DNA from: Spiroplasma endosymbiont of Lonchoptera lutea
GTDB taxonomy: Bacteria; Bacillota_I; Bacilli_A; Mycoplasmatales; Nriv7
DNA length: 64,000 bases
NCBI RefSeq assembly: GCF_964019715.1
Contig: NZ_OZ026463.1
Span: forward strand, 682,001 to 746,000
Direction of reading: 5' to 3'
In this document: positions 10,478-22,210 of the stretch, piece after piece
Layout: each line of letters starts with the position of its first letter
How positions within the stretch are numbered: position 1 is the stretch's first letter
Notes under the pieces: model-generated
What the model saw: only the letters and a program-made list of their open reading frames with translations
What the model was told of the DNA's origin: nothing
The model's database searches: none
Made by a program: the position numbers and the translations under genes

Positions 10478-11174
10478 GCGAGCGATTATTTTTGCGGCCG
10501 GAGTTGGCAGAAGATTAAAATTAAATCATCAACATAAATCATTATTAAATATTAATGGTGAAATTTTAATTGAAAAAATAATAACTAATTTATTAGTGGC
10601 TAAAGTTAATGAAATTATTGTTATTACTGGTTATCGTCATCAAGATTTTTTATATTTAGTTGATAAGTATGTGCAAGTTAAGCTTGTTCATAATGCGCAA
10701 TATGAAAATGGTTCTAGTGCCTATGCTGGTTATTTAGTTAAAGATTACTTACAAGATAATACAATTATTATTAGTGGTGATATGGTAATGGGGCGAAATT
10801 TTTTTATGAATTTAACAGCAAAACCAATTATGTGTGCCGTTAAACGAGTAACTAAAAAGATTGATTGAGTGTATAATATAGGTAATGACAATAATATTAT
10901 TGGTTATGAAAAAAGTAATAATATGCATAAGCTATTATTAGGTGAATGGTCATTGTTAGATGAACGATGAGAAAAGGCGATTAGAGAACAATTGCAAATT
11001 AAGTTTGCTAAAAATGAGATTTCTCAATATCAAATGGTGGATATTCTTATTGCTAGTGCTTTAAAAAATAAAATTGTTATTGCTCCTTATATATTAAGTG
11101 AAGATGACCAATGAGATATTGATACACCAGAAGATTTAGAAATTTCAGTTGCTAAAACGATAAAAATTTCATAG
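10470..11174 (+). CDS. LicC-like nucleotidyltransferase
   Basis: A 234-aa protein of the sugar/choline-phosphate nucleotidyltransferase fold. It has the N-terminal nucleotide-binding loop AAGVGRRL, a lysine a few residues later (HQHKSLLNINGE), the metal-binding SGDM motif and a C-terminal WDIDTPEDLE. LicC-type enzymes make CDP-choline from CTP and phosphocholine; related enzymes make other nucleotide sugars, and the substrate cannot be told from sequence. The start overlaps leuS by 8 bp, so the two are translationally coupled. The frame looks intact. Confidence 0.8.
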
Positions 11175-11273
11175 TTATTATTGATATATTTAGTTTAAAG
11201 AGATTGTAATAATTTCTTAAATTAACTAAATAATATTTAATTTAGTTATTAAAAATAGAGTGGAGGTTATTGC

Positions 11274-11324
11274 TTGAATTTTAAAATAAAAAAATTTTTA
11301 GAATTTATTTTTAAATTTAAATAG
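11274..11324 (+). CDS. Possible 16-aa leader peptide before ptsG
   Basis: A strong GGAGG (11262-11266) stands 7 bp before TTG 11274, followed by 15 Phe/Lys/Ile-rich codons and TAG, 16 bp before the ptsG start. Such a well-placed ribosome-binding site with a short frame could mark a translated leader. There is no homology basis. Confidence 0.3.
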   Translation: MNFKIKKFLEFIFKFK

Positions 11325-11340
11325 AAAAGGAACGGTTTAT

Positions 11341-13329
11341 ATGTCGTCAAAGCTTGGATTTAAACAGTCTTTAGGCAGTTTTTGGAGTAACTTTAAAGAA
11401 AAAAGTCAAGGTGTTCTTCAAAAATTATCTAAAGCATTTATGTTGCCGATTGCGTTGTTACCAATTGCGGGATTATTTTTAGGAATTGGAGCAACAATTG
11501 AAACACTTGCTAAAAATGCTGATGCAGAAGCCTGAGAAACTTTTGGTACATTTTTAAAAATGATGGGTGATGTCCCATTTGCTAATTTACCAGTATTATT
11601 TGCAATTTCAGTTGCAATTGCTTTTACTAATGATGCGGGAGTTGCAGGTTTAACCGCATTAATTGGTTTTCTAATTTTTGTTGTTGTAATTGCTGTCTTT
11701 ATGAATCAAGGGGTAATAAACTATAACTATGTTTTAGCATATGTTGATGATGCGGGTAAAGATCAGAAGATTGTAGTTTCATTAAAGGAATTATATACGG
11801 GAAAAGATTTAATACCAAAATTAACTGCTGAATTTAGTAAATTATTAGGAGGAACATTGGGCGGAAAACCAATTGATGATACTTTTTATCAAGTAATATC
11901 ATCAAGTGAAACGCCGATTAACTATAATTTATGATTTTGAAAAGGTGATTTAGCAGTTGATAATAAATTAACGACATCAATTTTAGGTATTGGACCAACA
12001 CTAAATTCAGGAGTATTTGGAGGAATTATTGTTGGGGCGTTAGTTGCTTTTCTTTACAATCGCTTTTATCTAACAGAATTACCTTCTTACATTAGTTTTT
12101 TTAGTGGCGTAAAATTTGTCCCAATTGTGGTATTCTTTGCTGTTATTCCCTTGGCGTTTATTTTTATTTTAATATGACCGCCAGTTGGGGCAGCATTTAA
12201 TTGATTTGGGCGTTCATCGGGAACATTACCTGTGGGATTAGATTCATTATTTTTTGGATTAATTGAACGATCATTAATTCCTTTTGGATTGCATCATGTG
12301 TTTTATGCACCATTGTGATGATCTGGTGCTGGTGGAGCGATTAGTGACTTTGCTAGTACTGGGGATGTAGCTAATCCATTAACTTTAACAGCTGTTGGTG
12401 ACCAAACAGGATTTATGGCAGTTATTGCTGATGGAAAATTAACATTGCAAGATATGTGAGGTCGGGGATTACGACTAGGGCGATTCCAAGCAGGTAAGTT
12501 TCCCTTTATGATGTTTGGATTGCCAGCAGCAGCAGCAGCAATGGCATTGACGGTACCTAAGGAAAATCGAAATACAGCATTAGGAGTATATGCTTCTGCT
12601 GGATTAACCAGTTTCTTAACAGGAATTACTGAACCGTTAGAATTTAGTTTCTTATTTGTGGCCCCGTGGTTATTTTATGGGATTCATGTGCCATTAGCGG
12701 GAATATCATTTATGTTAATGAATGTTTTACAAGTAAAAATTGGAATGACTTTCTCTGGTGGAGTATTAGACTGAATTATTTATGGAATTGTTCCAAGTTT
12801 TAGTGGTCAAACAACTAATTGATGAGTTGTACCAATTGTTGGTGCAGCCTATGCAGCGATTTATTTCTTCTTATTTTATTTCTTGATTTTACGATTTAAT
12901 ATTAAAATTCCGGGAAGAGAAGCTGTTGATGGGCAGATTCATTTATTTACAAAAAAAGATTATCAAGCAGCAAAAAGTCAATCTAAGAATATGTCGCCAA
13001 TAGAAGATAATATTATTAATGATGAAAAAGAAAAACTTAAAGATAAGAAATCTGGAAAAGGAATTGTTACAGCAGAAAAAATATTAGCTGCTTTGGGCGG
13101 AGCAGAAAATATTGAAAATATTGATGCTTGTGCTTCAAGATTGCGAGTGCAAGTCGTTGATATGAATAAAGTTGATGCTGGCGAATTAGAAATTTTAAGT
13201 ACTAAGCCTATTAAAAAGAGTGGTAAGAAGCAAATGGCTGTAGTTTTTGGTGGTCAATCAGATATTTGAAAAAATAAAATTAAGGAAATTTTGTATCGCT
13301 CTTCTTCCGCAGAAAATAGTAAAAAGTAA
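11341..13329 (+). CDS. ptsG: PTS glucose-type EIICB permease
   Basis: A 662-aa membrane permease that imports and phosphorylates a hexose, probably glucose. The EIIC part (residues about 30-510) begins with [21 protein letters not shown] and contains [16 protein letters not shown] and [12 protein letters not shown]. After a charged linker, the EIIB domain carries the phospho-cysteine in [11 protein letters not shown] (Cys597). No EIIA domain is fused, so a separate EIIA must exist elsewhere. A segment of about 80 residues near residue 115-200 between membrane helices is longer than in many relatives. AAAAGGAACGG precedes the ATG, and a hairpin terminator follows at 13360. Confidence 0.93.
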
Positions 13330-13359
13330 TAAATATTTAGTAGTAAATAGTAATTAATT

Positions 13360-13397
13360 AAGAGTGAATTTAAAAAAAATTAAATTCACTCTTTTTT
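13360..13397 (+). terminator. Intrinsic terminator after ptsG
   Basis: The stem AAGAGTGAATTTAA/TTAAATTCACTCTT with an A-rich loop runs directly into TTTTTT. It is about 30 bp downstream of the ptsG stop. Confidence 0.9.
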
Positions 13398-13460
13398 CAG
13401 TTGAATTTAAAAATTAATATGTTTTAATAAGAGAAAGAAGCTGAAAGGATTGATTATTAA

Positions 13461-13544
13461 ATGATGAATGATAAGTTAACTAAGTTATTAATTATTTCGA
13501 GTTTATCAATAGGAGCTACAAGCAATTTAGGTACTATTAATAAT
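13461..13544 (+). pseudogene. Start of a secreted protein gene cut by IS30-A
   Basis: After an AAAGGA site, ATGATGAATGATAAG opens a frame with a signal-peptide-like start (LTKLLIISSLSIGATSNLG), typical of Spiroplasma exported proteins. The IS30 element entering at 13545 interrupts it after about 28 codons. No continuation is seen beyond the IS island. Confidence 0.6.
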
Positions 13545-14522
13545 CCTGAAATGTAAAATTATTAAAAAGGACACTTATATAAAAAACAAATTGTGTTAAT
13601 TCTATAATTAAGAAAAGAAAGGAATTAGCACAATGTATAAGTATCTGACTATTGAATCAATAATAGCAATAAAAGAATATAAAAGTTATGGATTTTCTAT
13701 TCGTAAAATAGCAAAAGCAATTGATTATAGTAAATCAACTGTACACAGAGTTTGTAAATTATTAAATCAAAACTTATTACCATTAGAAATATTGAATCAA
13801 GTTCAAAAAAATAAACAAAATGCAGGTAGAAAATTAATAATTTTAACTTTAACAGAAATTAATACTATCAATCATTTGTTAATTACTAAAAATTATGCTC
13901 TTGATATAATTGCTGATTTTTTAAAGAAAAATAAAATAAAAAATATTTCAACAAAAACTTTATATAACATGTTTAAAACAAATCGAATGGGTTTTGATGA
14001 AAGAAATTTAATCATTCCAAATATTAAAAATATACAAGAATTTGGCCATTTAGAGGGAGATACTATCGTTGGTAAAGATCATAAAAGTTCTAATTATTAC
14101 TTTAGCTGATATATGATCAAAAACCACAATTCCTTTGAAAACTAAAAATCATAAAGCAGAAAGTATTACACAAAGTATAATAAAATTTATTTCAAAATTA
14201 ATACCAGGAACAATTAAAACTATTACTTTTGATCGTGGTAAAGAATTTAGTAAATGAAAATTAATTGAAAAAAATTGTAATGTTAAAATTTATTTTGCAG
14301 ATGCCGGCAAACCTTGTCAAAGAGGTTTAAATGAGAACAATAATGGTATTTTAAGAAGATATTTACCAAAATCTACTGATTTATCTTCATATAAACAAAA
14401 AGACTTAAATTCTATAGCATTTCAAATTAATTCTACACCCAGAAAATCATTATCTTATAAAAGACCAATAGATTTAATACAATTATTTTAAAAAACTGTC
14501 CCATTTATATTTACAATTCAGG
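13545..14522 (+). mobile_element. IS30-A copy with internal deletion
   Basis: Both ends are present (CCTGAAATG... and ...ACAATTCAGG). An 87-bp in-frame deletion lies between two similar short sequences (ATGAAAAAAATTTA and ATGAAAGAAATTTA), as expected from slippage or recombination. One extra A near 14092 shifts the transposase frame. Confidence 0.9.
13633..14491 (+). pseudogene. IS30-A transposase, frameshifted
   Basis: The intact protein, 314 aa in other copies, has an N-terminal HTH and a DDE core. Here 29 codons are missing after MGFDE and the frame is lost after HKSS, just past the first catalytic aspartate. It therefore cannot make a full transposase. Confidence 0.85.
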
Positions 14523-14532
14523 AAAAATAAAA

Positions 14533-15609
14533 GCTGAATTATACTTGTAAGTGCAAGTAAATAAAATTGCAAAAGATTTCATATAAAAATTTCATGATGC
14601 TAAGTTTATTTTAGAAAAAGTAAATTTAAGGAGTTTTTATATGGGATACAAACATCTTGGCATAGATGAAAGAATTTATATTGAGAATCAATTGAAATTT
14701 AAAGTAAAAATTAGTGAAATAGCTAAAAATCTTAATCGAAGTATTAGTACTATTAATCGAGAAGTTAATAGAAATAAAGATAATAATCATTATTTTTCAT
14801 TAATTGCACAAAATAAAGCAGAAAATAGAAAACAATTACATGTTTATTTTCATAAATTTAAAAATAGAGAATTAGTAAAATATGTACAACAAAAATTATT
14901 ATTAGGTTGATCGCCTGAACAAATTTATGGCAGAATTAAAAATTTTCATCAAGAATGAATTATTAGTTTTAAAACAATTTACAATTGAATTTATTCTGGA
15001 TTACTTGAAAAGGTTACTAGTAAAAATTTAAGAAGAAAAGGTAAGAAACGAAAATCTCAAGAAAATCGGGGTAAATTTAATGGTAAATCCATTAAAGAAC
15101 GAAATGTTAATAATCGCATAACTCTTGGCCATTGAGAAGGTGATACTGTAGTATCATCACGAGGTAAAAGTAAATCATGTTTAATAACTTTAGTTGAAAG
15201 AACATCAAGATTTACTTTAGCAATATTAGTTGAAAATAGAACTACTAAAGTTATTAACAAAAATATTAGTCATTATTTATCAATTCTTCCAAATAATCTT
15301 GTTAAGACTATAACATTTGATAGGGGTAAAGAATTTGCTAATTGACAACAACTTGAAAAAAATTTAAATGTGAAAATTTATTTTGCTGATGCATATTCAC
15401 CTTGACAAAGAGGTACTAATGAAAATACTAATGGTTTAATTAGAGAAAAATTTCCTAAAAAATTTAATTTTTCAAACACTACTAAAAATGCAGTTCATAA
15501 ATTTATATTGTCTTTAAACCAAAGACCAAGAAAAATACTAAATTATCTTTCGCCAATCGAATATTTGGTTAGAAAAATAATTTAGTTGCACTTAACTTTA
15601 CAATTTGGC
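14533..15609 (+). mobile_element. Complete IS30-type element B (1077 bp)
   Basis: The ends are GCTGAATTATACTTG on the left and ...TTTACAATTTGGC on the right, forming imperfect inverted repeats. The single transposase gene is intact. It lies 10 bp beyond the IS30-A copy and is followed directly by another, inverted, IS30-A copy. Confidence 0.92.
14641..15585 (+). CDS. IS30-B transposase
   Basis: A 314-aa IS30-family transposase. The N-terminal HTH is recognisable (ISEIAKNLNRSISTINREVNRN), followed by the family WSPEQIYGRI motif. The catalytic core has GHWEGDTVV (first D), TITFDRGKEF (second D) and the region with N-E-N-T-N-G (E). TGA codes for Trp in LGWSPEQ and GHWEGD. A good AAGGAG site precedes the ATG. 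The frame is intact. Confidence 0.93.
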
Positions 15610-16660
15610 AAATATAAATGGGACAGTTTTTTAAAATAATTGTATTAAATCTATTGGTCTTTTATAAGATAATGATTTTCTGGGTGTAGAATTAATTTGA
15701 AATGCTATAGAATTTAAGTCTTTTTGTTTATATGAAGATAAATCAGTAGATTTTGGTAAATATCTTCTTAAAATACCATTATTGTTCTCATTTAAACCTC
15801 TTTGACAAGGTTTTCCGGCATCTGCAAAATAAATTTTAACATTACAATTTTTTTCAATTAATTTTCATTTACTAAATTCTTTACCACGATCAAAAGTAAT
15901 AGTTTTAATTGTTCCTGGTATTAATTTTGAAATAAATTTTATTATACTTTGTGTAATACTTTCTGCTTTATGATTTTTAGTTTTCAAAGGAATTGTGGTT
16001 TTTGATCATATATCAGCTAAAGTAATAATAGAACTTTTATGATCTTTACCAACGATAGTATCTCCCTCTAAATGGCCAAATTCTTGTATATTTTTAATAT
16101 TTGGAATGATTAAATTTCTTTCATGAATAGATTTACAATTATTAATTCTGCCCCTAGTTTCTTTTTGTTTATGAGGTTTATTTTTGCCTTTTCTCAATAA
16201 ATTTTTTTCATCAAAACCCATTCGATTTGTTTTAAACATGTTATATAAAGTTTTTGTTGAAATATTTTTTATTTTATTTTTCTTTAAAAAATCAGCAATT
16301 ATATCAAGAGCATAATTTTTAGTAATTAACAAATGATTGATAGTATTAATTTCTGTTAAAGTTAAAATTATTAATTTTCTACCTGCATTTTGTTTATTTT
16401 TTTGAACTTGATTCAATATTTCTAATGGTAATAAGTTTTGATTTAATAATTTACAAACTCTGTGTACAGTTGATTTACTATAATCAATTGCTTTTGCTAT
16501 TTTACGAATAGAAAATCCATAACTTTTATATTCTTTTATTGCTATTATTGATTCAATAGTCAGATACTTATACATTGTGCTAATTCCTTTCTTTTCTTAA
16601 TTATAGAATTAACACAATTTGTTTTTTATATAAGTGTCCTTTTTAATTTTACATTTCAGG
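15610..16660 (-). mobile_element. IS30-A copy lacking about 10 bp of its right end
   Basis: The left inverted repeat is complete at 16660. The right end lacks the terminal CCTGAATTGT and abuts the IS30-B end instead. The transposase gene is whole, but the element probably cannot be mobilised on its own. Confidence 0.88.
15631..16575 (-). CDS. IS30-A transposase (314 aa)
   Basis: The HTH region (FSIRKIAKAIDYSKSTVHRV) is followed by a basic linker, then EFGHLEGDTIVG with the first catalytic D, TFDRGKEF with the second, and the RGLNENNNGIL segment with the glutamate. IS30 transposases normally have GHWEGD; in this copy the Trp codon is TTA (Leu). Trp codons elsewhere are TGA. The frame is open to TAA at 15631. 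Confidence 0.9.
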
Positions 16661-17281
16661 GATCAAAAATAATTTGGTTTCTAAATACACCAAGTTAAAA
16701 TATTGTAATCATAAAAAAACAGTTAATAATGACGAAATTAATAATGTTTTAAATCGTCAATTTAATGACAAAAAACCAAATGAAGTTGTTGTTAGTGATT
16801 TAACATATGTTCAAGTTGGCACTAAATGACATTATATTTGTTTATTAATTGACTTGTTTAATCGCGAAGTAATTGGCTATAGTGCTGGACCAAATAAAAC
16901 TGCTGAATTAGTTCAACAAGCTTTTCACAAGATAACACGACCATTAAATAAAATAACTTTATTTCATACTGATCGTGGTAATGAGTTTAAAAATAAAATT
17001 ATTGATGAAATTTTAATAACCTTTAAAATTAAAAGATCATTAAGCTCCAAAGGATGCCCATATGATAATGCTGTTGCTGAAGCAACTTACAAAACCTTTA
17101 AAACCGAATTTATTAACGGTAAAAAATTTGCAAACTTAACACAACTAAAATGCGAACTATTTGATTTTGTTAATTGATATAACAATATTCGAATTCATGG
17201 CAGTTTAAATTATTTAACTCCCGTTGAATTTAGAAAATACCAGTCTACATAAAAAGTGTCCTAAAAAGGGTTGCCAATCCA
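16661..17281 (+). mobile_element. IS3-family fragment, 5'-truncated
   Basis: The 3' half of the IS3 element (orfB C-terminal two thirds, stop at 17250-17252) ends at GGTTGCCAATCCA. It abuts the IS30-A left end at 16660, so IS30-A either inserted in it or recombined with it. The first catalytic D (VVSDLTYV) and the rest of the DDE core are kept, but the N-terminus is missing. Confidence 0.9.
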
Positions 17282-18602
17282 TCTATTATATTTATTTGTT
17301 ACAGCATTACCTTTATAGTTAATTCAACTATCATCATTTTTATTATCATATTTATTTCATAATGAATTTTTATATATTTCTTTTCTGATTTTTATTTCTG
17401 AATTAATATTTTCATTAATGTAATGTAATACGTTTAATTTGTTTAAATTTGCCATTCTTAAATGTAATAGGTTATTCAAATTCTTATGATTATATATTTT
17501 TGCCCCATATCCTAATTGTTGTTTTACTAAATGCGATACATCACTCTCGATGCTACAACCGATATTTCATTCTAAATTTTGATTATAAATGCCGTGCTTA
17601 TTTTTTTTAAAATAATTACTAGTCTTTTTTAAATTTGTTTTAATATCTTTATTTAATTCATTTTTAGCAATATTACTAATGGTTTTGACTAATTCTTGAT
17701 GATTTCCATCCTTGTATAATTTAATTCAACTATTTAGTGCTACTTTACGATTTTCAAAAACAATATTAAATGCCGTTTGTTTTAATTTTTTAATAGCGTG
17801 ATAACCATCTAAAATATATCTAACATTACCAAAACTATTGGCAATTTCTCTAATTCAAGTAGCGCCATCACCACAAAAAATTATTTTGTCATAATTAATA
17901 TTCACATAATGTTTTTGTAATTCTCTAATTAATAAATCACGATAATCCATCGTATTTATTCGTTTACCAACTTTTAACATTAGAAAAGTACCCCGTTTGT
18001 TTTCTAACGCTCTACGAGCATTTTTGTAATTTTTTTCTTTATGTCCGGTATGAAAAGTAACCAAACGAATTCTTTGGTCTTGTTTAACTTTATGATATGA
18101 TGTTGCTAAAAATGTTTCATCTAGCTGAATATATAAATCCTTATTTTTGACATCAATGCTAGTTTTAGTTTCTTTTTCTGCTAGTTGAAAATATTCGGCA
18201 ATATCATATTTATTTAAAATATTCGAAATACTAGCTTTTGAAATATAACAATGATTTAGAACATCTAAAACATCGCGATAGCGCTTGCCATCACCTAGAA
18301 GACTTAAAACTTTAAATTGAACATCAAAATAAATGCGTTGTTTGGGCAATAAACCAATTTCTTTATCTAACAAACATACATATTCAAATTTCCCTGATTT
18401 TTGATTTCAATATTTATATCGGCGTCGTTTAAAAGTAACATCACCAAAAATTGTAATAATTGTTCTTGATGAAAAATGAACTACTTTATAACCTTGTTTT
18501 AAGCGATAGTGATATTTATATAAATATTCATCTAATTTTTCGTATTCATTAGCTAGTTGTTCGCATTTATTGGTGTACATATTTTTATGGGTTGTAAACA
18601 AA
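17282..18602 (-). pseudogene. UPF0236/ISLre2-type transposase, both ends cut
   Basis: The sequence closely matches the complete gene at 57365-58753, but starts at the LFTTHKNMYTN segment and ends before the natural C-terminus. It is cut by IS30-A debris on one side and the IS3 end on the other. Between these points the frame reads through with TGA as Trp. Conserved pieces include YIQLDETFLA and IIFCGDGATWI, likely acidic catalytic positions of this family. Confidence 0.85.
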
Positions 18603-18735
18603 CCTGAATTGTAAATATAAATGGGACAGTTTTTTAAAATAATTGTATTAAATCTATTGGTCTTTTATAAGATAATGATTTTCTGGGTGTAGAATTAATT
18701 TGAAATGCTATAGAATTTAAGTCTTTTTGTTTAAT
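18603..18735 (-). mobile_element. IS30-A right-end fragment
   Basis: The last 130 bp or so of IS30-A (CCTGAATTG end at 18603). It is fused at AAGTCTTTTTGTTTA to unrelated sequence, and this 15-base string is shared by both partners. Confidence 0.85.
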
Positions 18736-19038
18736 TATGTTATTTACAAGCTCTGCATTAAACTCTAAACTAAAAATTTTTACATTTTTTAAATTTGGTA
18801 ATTGTTTATCTATATTTGCATTTATATTTTCTTCTGTTCTTATCTCAACTTTTAAAAGGTCATGGTCTTGCCTTTCTGTTAAAAATCTTATTTTTTCTAA
18901 GTTTCTAATTTCAAAATCATAAACTTTGTTTTCGTTATCTTTATTTTTTTGTTCTACTGGTTCATTTGCTTTTTTAGAACAGCTTACTATTGGTAATATT
19001 GTTAATGTCAAAAGAGTTATTATATTTAAAATTTTCAT
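18736..19038 (-). pseudogene. Lipoprotein leader fragment related to the viral segment at 22.9-23.2 kb
   Basis: It starts MKILNIITLLTLTILP with the lipobox IVSC. The following 65 residues or so match part of the plectrovirus-like protein at 22.9-23.1 kb almost exactly. It is a recombined fragment lying between IS30-A and IS3 pieces. Treated as part of the viral/recombinant fossil material. Confidence 0.55.
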
Positions 19039-19104
19039 TATTTTAATTCCTTTATTGCTTTATTTTTTCAATATATGGATTGGCAACCCTTTTTAGGACA
19101 CTTT

Positions 19105-19905
19105 TTATGTAGACTGGTATTTTCTAAATTCAACGGGAGTTAAATAATTTAAACTGCCATGAATTCGAATATTGTTATATCAATTAACAAAATCAAATAG
19201 TTCGCATTTTAGTTGTGTTAAGTTTGCAAATTTTTTACCGTTAATAAATTCGGTTTTAAAGGTTTTGTAAGTTGCTTCAGCAACAGCATTATCATATGGG
19301 CATCCTTTGGAGCTTAATGATCTTTTAATTTTAAAGGTTATTAAAATTTCATCAATAATTTTATTTTTAAACTCATTACCACGATCAGTATGAAATAAAG
19401 TTATTTTATTTAATGGTCGTGTTATCTTGTGAAAAGCTTGTTGAACTAATTCAGCAGTTTTATTTGGTCCAGCACTATAGCCAATTACTTCGCGATTAAA
19501 CAAGTCAATTAATAAACAAATATAATGTCATTTAGTGCCAACTTGAACATATGTTAAATCACTAACAACAACTTCATTTGGTTTTTTGTCATTAAATTGA
19601 CGATTTAAAACATTATTAATTTCGTCATTATTAACTGTTTTTTTATGATTACAATATTTTAACTTGGTGTATTTAGAAACCAAATTATTTTTGATCATAA
19701 TGAATCGGATTTTTCGTCGTGATAAAATGATATTTTTTCTTATTAAAACAGCTTTAATTTTACGAGCACCATAAATCTTGCGACTTTTATTAAATGCACT
19801 GATAACTTCTTGTTCATAATTATTAACATCAAACTTGGTGCATTTATTAGTTTGATAATAATATGTTGATTTTAGTAAACCTAAAATCTTACATATTTTC
19901 CTCAC
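19105..19905 (-). CDS. IS3-family transposase OrfB
   Basis: Identical in sequence, as far as I can see, to the OrfB encoded at 4599-5399. It has an intact DDE core and is expected to be made as an OrfAB frameshift product. Confidence 0.9.
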
Positions 19906-19937
19906 TGAATATTTATTTTTGTTGTTATTAATTATTG

Positions 19938-20216
19938 TTATTTTTTCCCGATTATCAGTGCTGCTTGCTTTAAAATGTCATTTTCCATTCGTAATTGTTG
20001 GTTTTCTTTTCGCAAGTAAATTAATTCATTTTCTTCGACAGTGCGATTATCTTTTGCTTTAAATGACCCAGAATTATTATAATTTTTAATTCAACTATAA
20101 ATAGTTGGTTTTGGTAAATTATATTCTTTCCCTAAATTAATAACACTTTTGTCATTTTTGTATAGCATTACAATTTGTTTTTTAAATTCTTCAGAGTATG
20201 AGGTTTTATTTCCCAT
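19938..20216 (-). CDS. IS3-family OrfA
   Basis: 92-aa HTH subunit ending at the A6 run. The frame is intact. Confidence 0.87.
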
Positions 20217-20287
20217 TTTTATATTCCTTCTTTCTTAATAATTTTGAAGTCTATATAATTATGGTCCAACTTATTGTAGCCTATCCA

Positions 20288-21130
20288 AACCGATTAAAAA
20301 TTGAAATGTATAGTAAAAAGCTGGTACCGTTTTAAAAACTGGGAAAATAGCAGTTGAAAAGTTAACTGTTGCTTTTGCAATAATTGCTAACGGTCTTAAA
20401 ATGGTAATAATTTGTGAAGCAGTAAGCATTCAGTTAATCATTTTGATACCAGAATTTTGAATGGCACATCCAATATCATTAAAAGTTGGTATTCATCGTC
20501 CAGAATACTTGCAATTTGCTGGCAGAATTAAGTCATCTCATTCTAAGTTGGTGGAACCATCAGGAATAAAGGTTGTAGAATTTAAGACATTAAAGTCATA
20601 AATTTTAAAATTGTAATTAGAGATGTTGCCTTTGTGATAAAGTGGAAAGGTTAAGGTAAAAATATTAATACCGTAGCGAATATCAATATCGGTATTGAGG
20701 TAATTAATACTATTAGCGAGTTTGTTGGTCGGCAAGGTAATCAATTTATTATCATAGGATTTAAGGACATCAAAATCAATTTGATAAATGCTATTGTTGT
20801 TTTTAATGGCATTATAATTTTTTTGGTGCGTTTTTTTATCAAAAGTAAAAAAATAACTTCTTAATAATAATTCTGAATTACCAGTAATATTAATTAAATA
20901 TTTTTTGGGATAAAAGGTAATTAACGAGCGATAAAAGAACCCAATTTGAATAAAGTAATCTTTGTTATAATTGTCTACGCCTTTAAAATCAATTTCGGTA
21001 TGAGTTTTTTCGTCCATGTCAAAAGTGGCGTAAAATAAACTAGCAAAAAAGTTGCCAAGGATTTCGTAGATTTCGTCAAAAACATTTTTGTAATCGCTGT
21101 TGTTAATATTAGGAATGTTGTTTTTAAAAT
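20288..21130 (-). other. Plectrovirus large structural protein remains, distal part
   Basis: Part of the viral fossil on the far side of the IS30-B insertion. It encodes aromatic/Asn-rich sequence followed by hydrophobic segments near its end, as in minor coat/adsorption proteins of filamentous phages. Family assignment rests on position in the SpV1-like gene order. Confidence 0.6.
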
Positions 21131-22210
21131 GCTGAATTATACTTGTAAGTGCAAGTAAATAAAATTGCAAAAGATTTCATATAAAAATTTCATGATGCTA
21201 AGTTTATTTTAGAAAAAGTAAATTTAAGGAGTTTTTATATGGGATACAAACATCTTGGCATAGATGAAAGAATTTATATTGAGAATCAATTGAAATTTAA
21301 AGTAAAAATTAGTGAAATAGCTAAAAATCTTAATCGAAGTATTAGTACTATTAATCGAGAAGTTAATAGAAATAAAGATAATAATCATTATTTTTCATTA
21401 ATTGCACAAAATAAAGCAGAAAAAAATAGAAAACAATTACATGTTTATTTTCATAAATTTAAAAATAGAGAATTAGTAAAATATGTACAACAAAAATTAT
21501 TATTAGGTTGATCGCCTGAACAAGTTTATGGCAGAATTAAAAATTTTCATCAAGAATGAATTATTAGTTTTAAAACAATTTACAATTGAATTTATTCTGG
21601 ATTACTTGAAAAGGTTACTAGTAAAAATTTAAGAAGAAAAGGTAAGAAACGAAAATCTCAAGAAAATCGGGGTAAATTTAATGGTAAATCCATTAAAGAA
21701 CGAAATGTTAATAATCGCATAACTCTTGGCCATTGAGAAGGTGATACTGTAGTATCATCACGAGGTAAAAGTAAATCATGTTTAATAACTTTAGTTGAAA
21801 GAACATCAAGATTTACTTTAGCAATATTAGTTGAAAATAGAACTACTAAAGTTATTAACAAAAATATTAGTCATTATTTATCAATTCTTCCAAATAATCT
21901 TGTTAAGACTATAACATTTGATAGGGGTAAAGAATTTGCTAATTGACAACAACTTGAAAAAAATTTAAATGTGAAAATTTATTTTGCTGATGCATATTCG
22001 CCTTGACAAAGAGGTACTAATGAAAATACTAATGGTTTAATTAGAGAAAAATTTCCTAAAAAATTTAATTTTTCAAACACTACTAAAAATGCAGTTCATA
22101 AATTTATATTGTCTTTAAACCAAAGACCAAGAAAAATACTAAATTATCTTTCGCCAATCGAATATTTGGTTAGAAAAATAATTTAGTTGCACTTAACTTT
22201 ACAATTTGGC
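21131..22210 (+). mobile_element. IS30-B inserted in the plectrovirus fossil
   Basis: Complete element, 1080 bp (one extra AAA in the gene compared with other copies). Both flanks read AAAT, a probable short target duplication, so this is a simple insertion. Confidence 0.92.
21239..22186 (+). CDS. IS30-B transposase (one extra Lys)
   Basis: 315 aa. It differs from the 14641 copy by one additional lysine codon (KAEKNRK) and an Ile to Val change (EQVYGRI). The DDE motifs are intact. Confidence 0.92.

Larger units (their letters stand above)
19076..20287 (-). mobile_element. Complete IS3-family element
   Basis: Same length (1212 bp) and ends as the copy at 4570. The flanks (ATA left, AAC right) show no target duplication, so this copy may mark a recombination boundary. 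One side borders the lipoprotein fragment and the other borders the plectrovirus fossil. Confidence 0.93.

Noticed and set aside
15057-15260. A 67-aa frame starting MLITLVVLFSTNIAKV that recurs about seven times across the window
   Set aside because: It is always antisense to the IS30-B transposase gene and exists only because the IS is repeated; no ribosome-binding site is specific to it.
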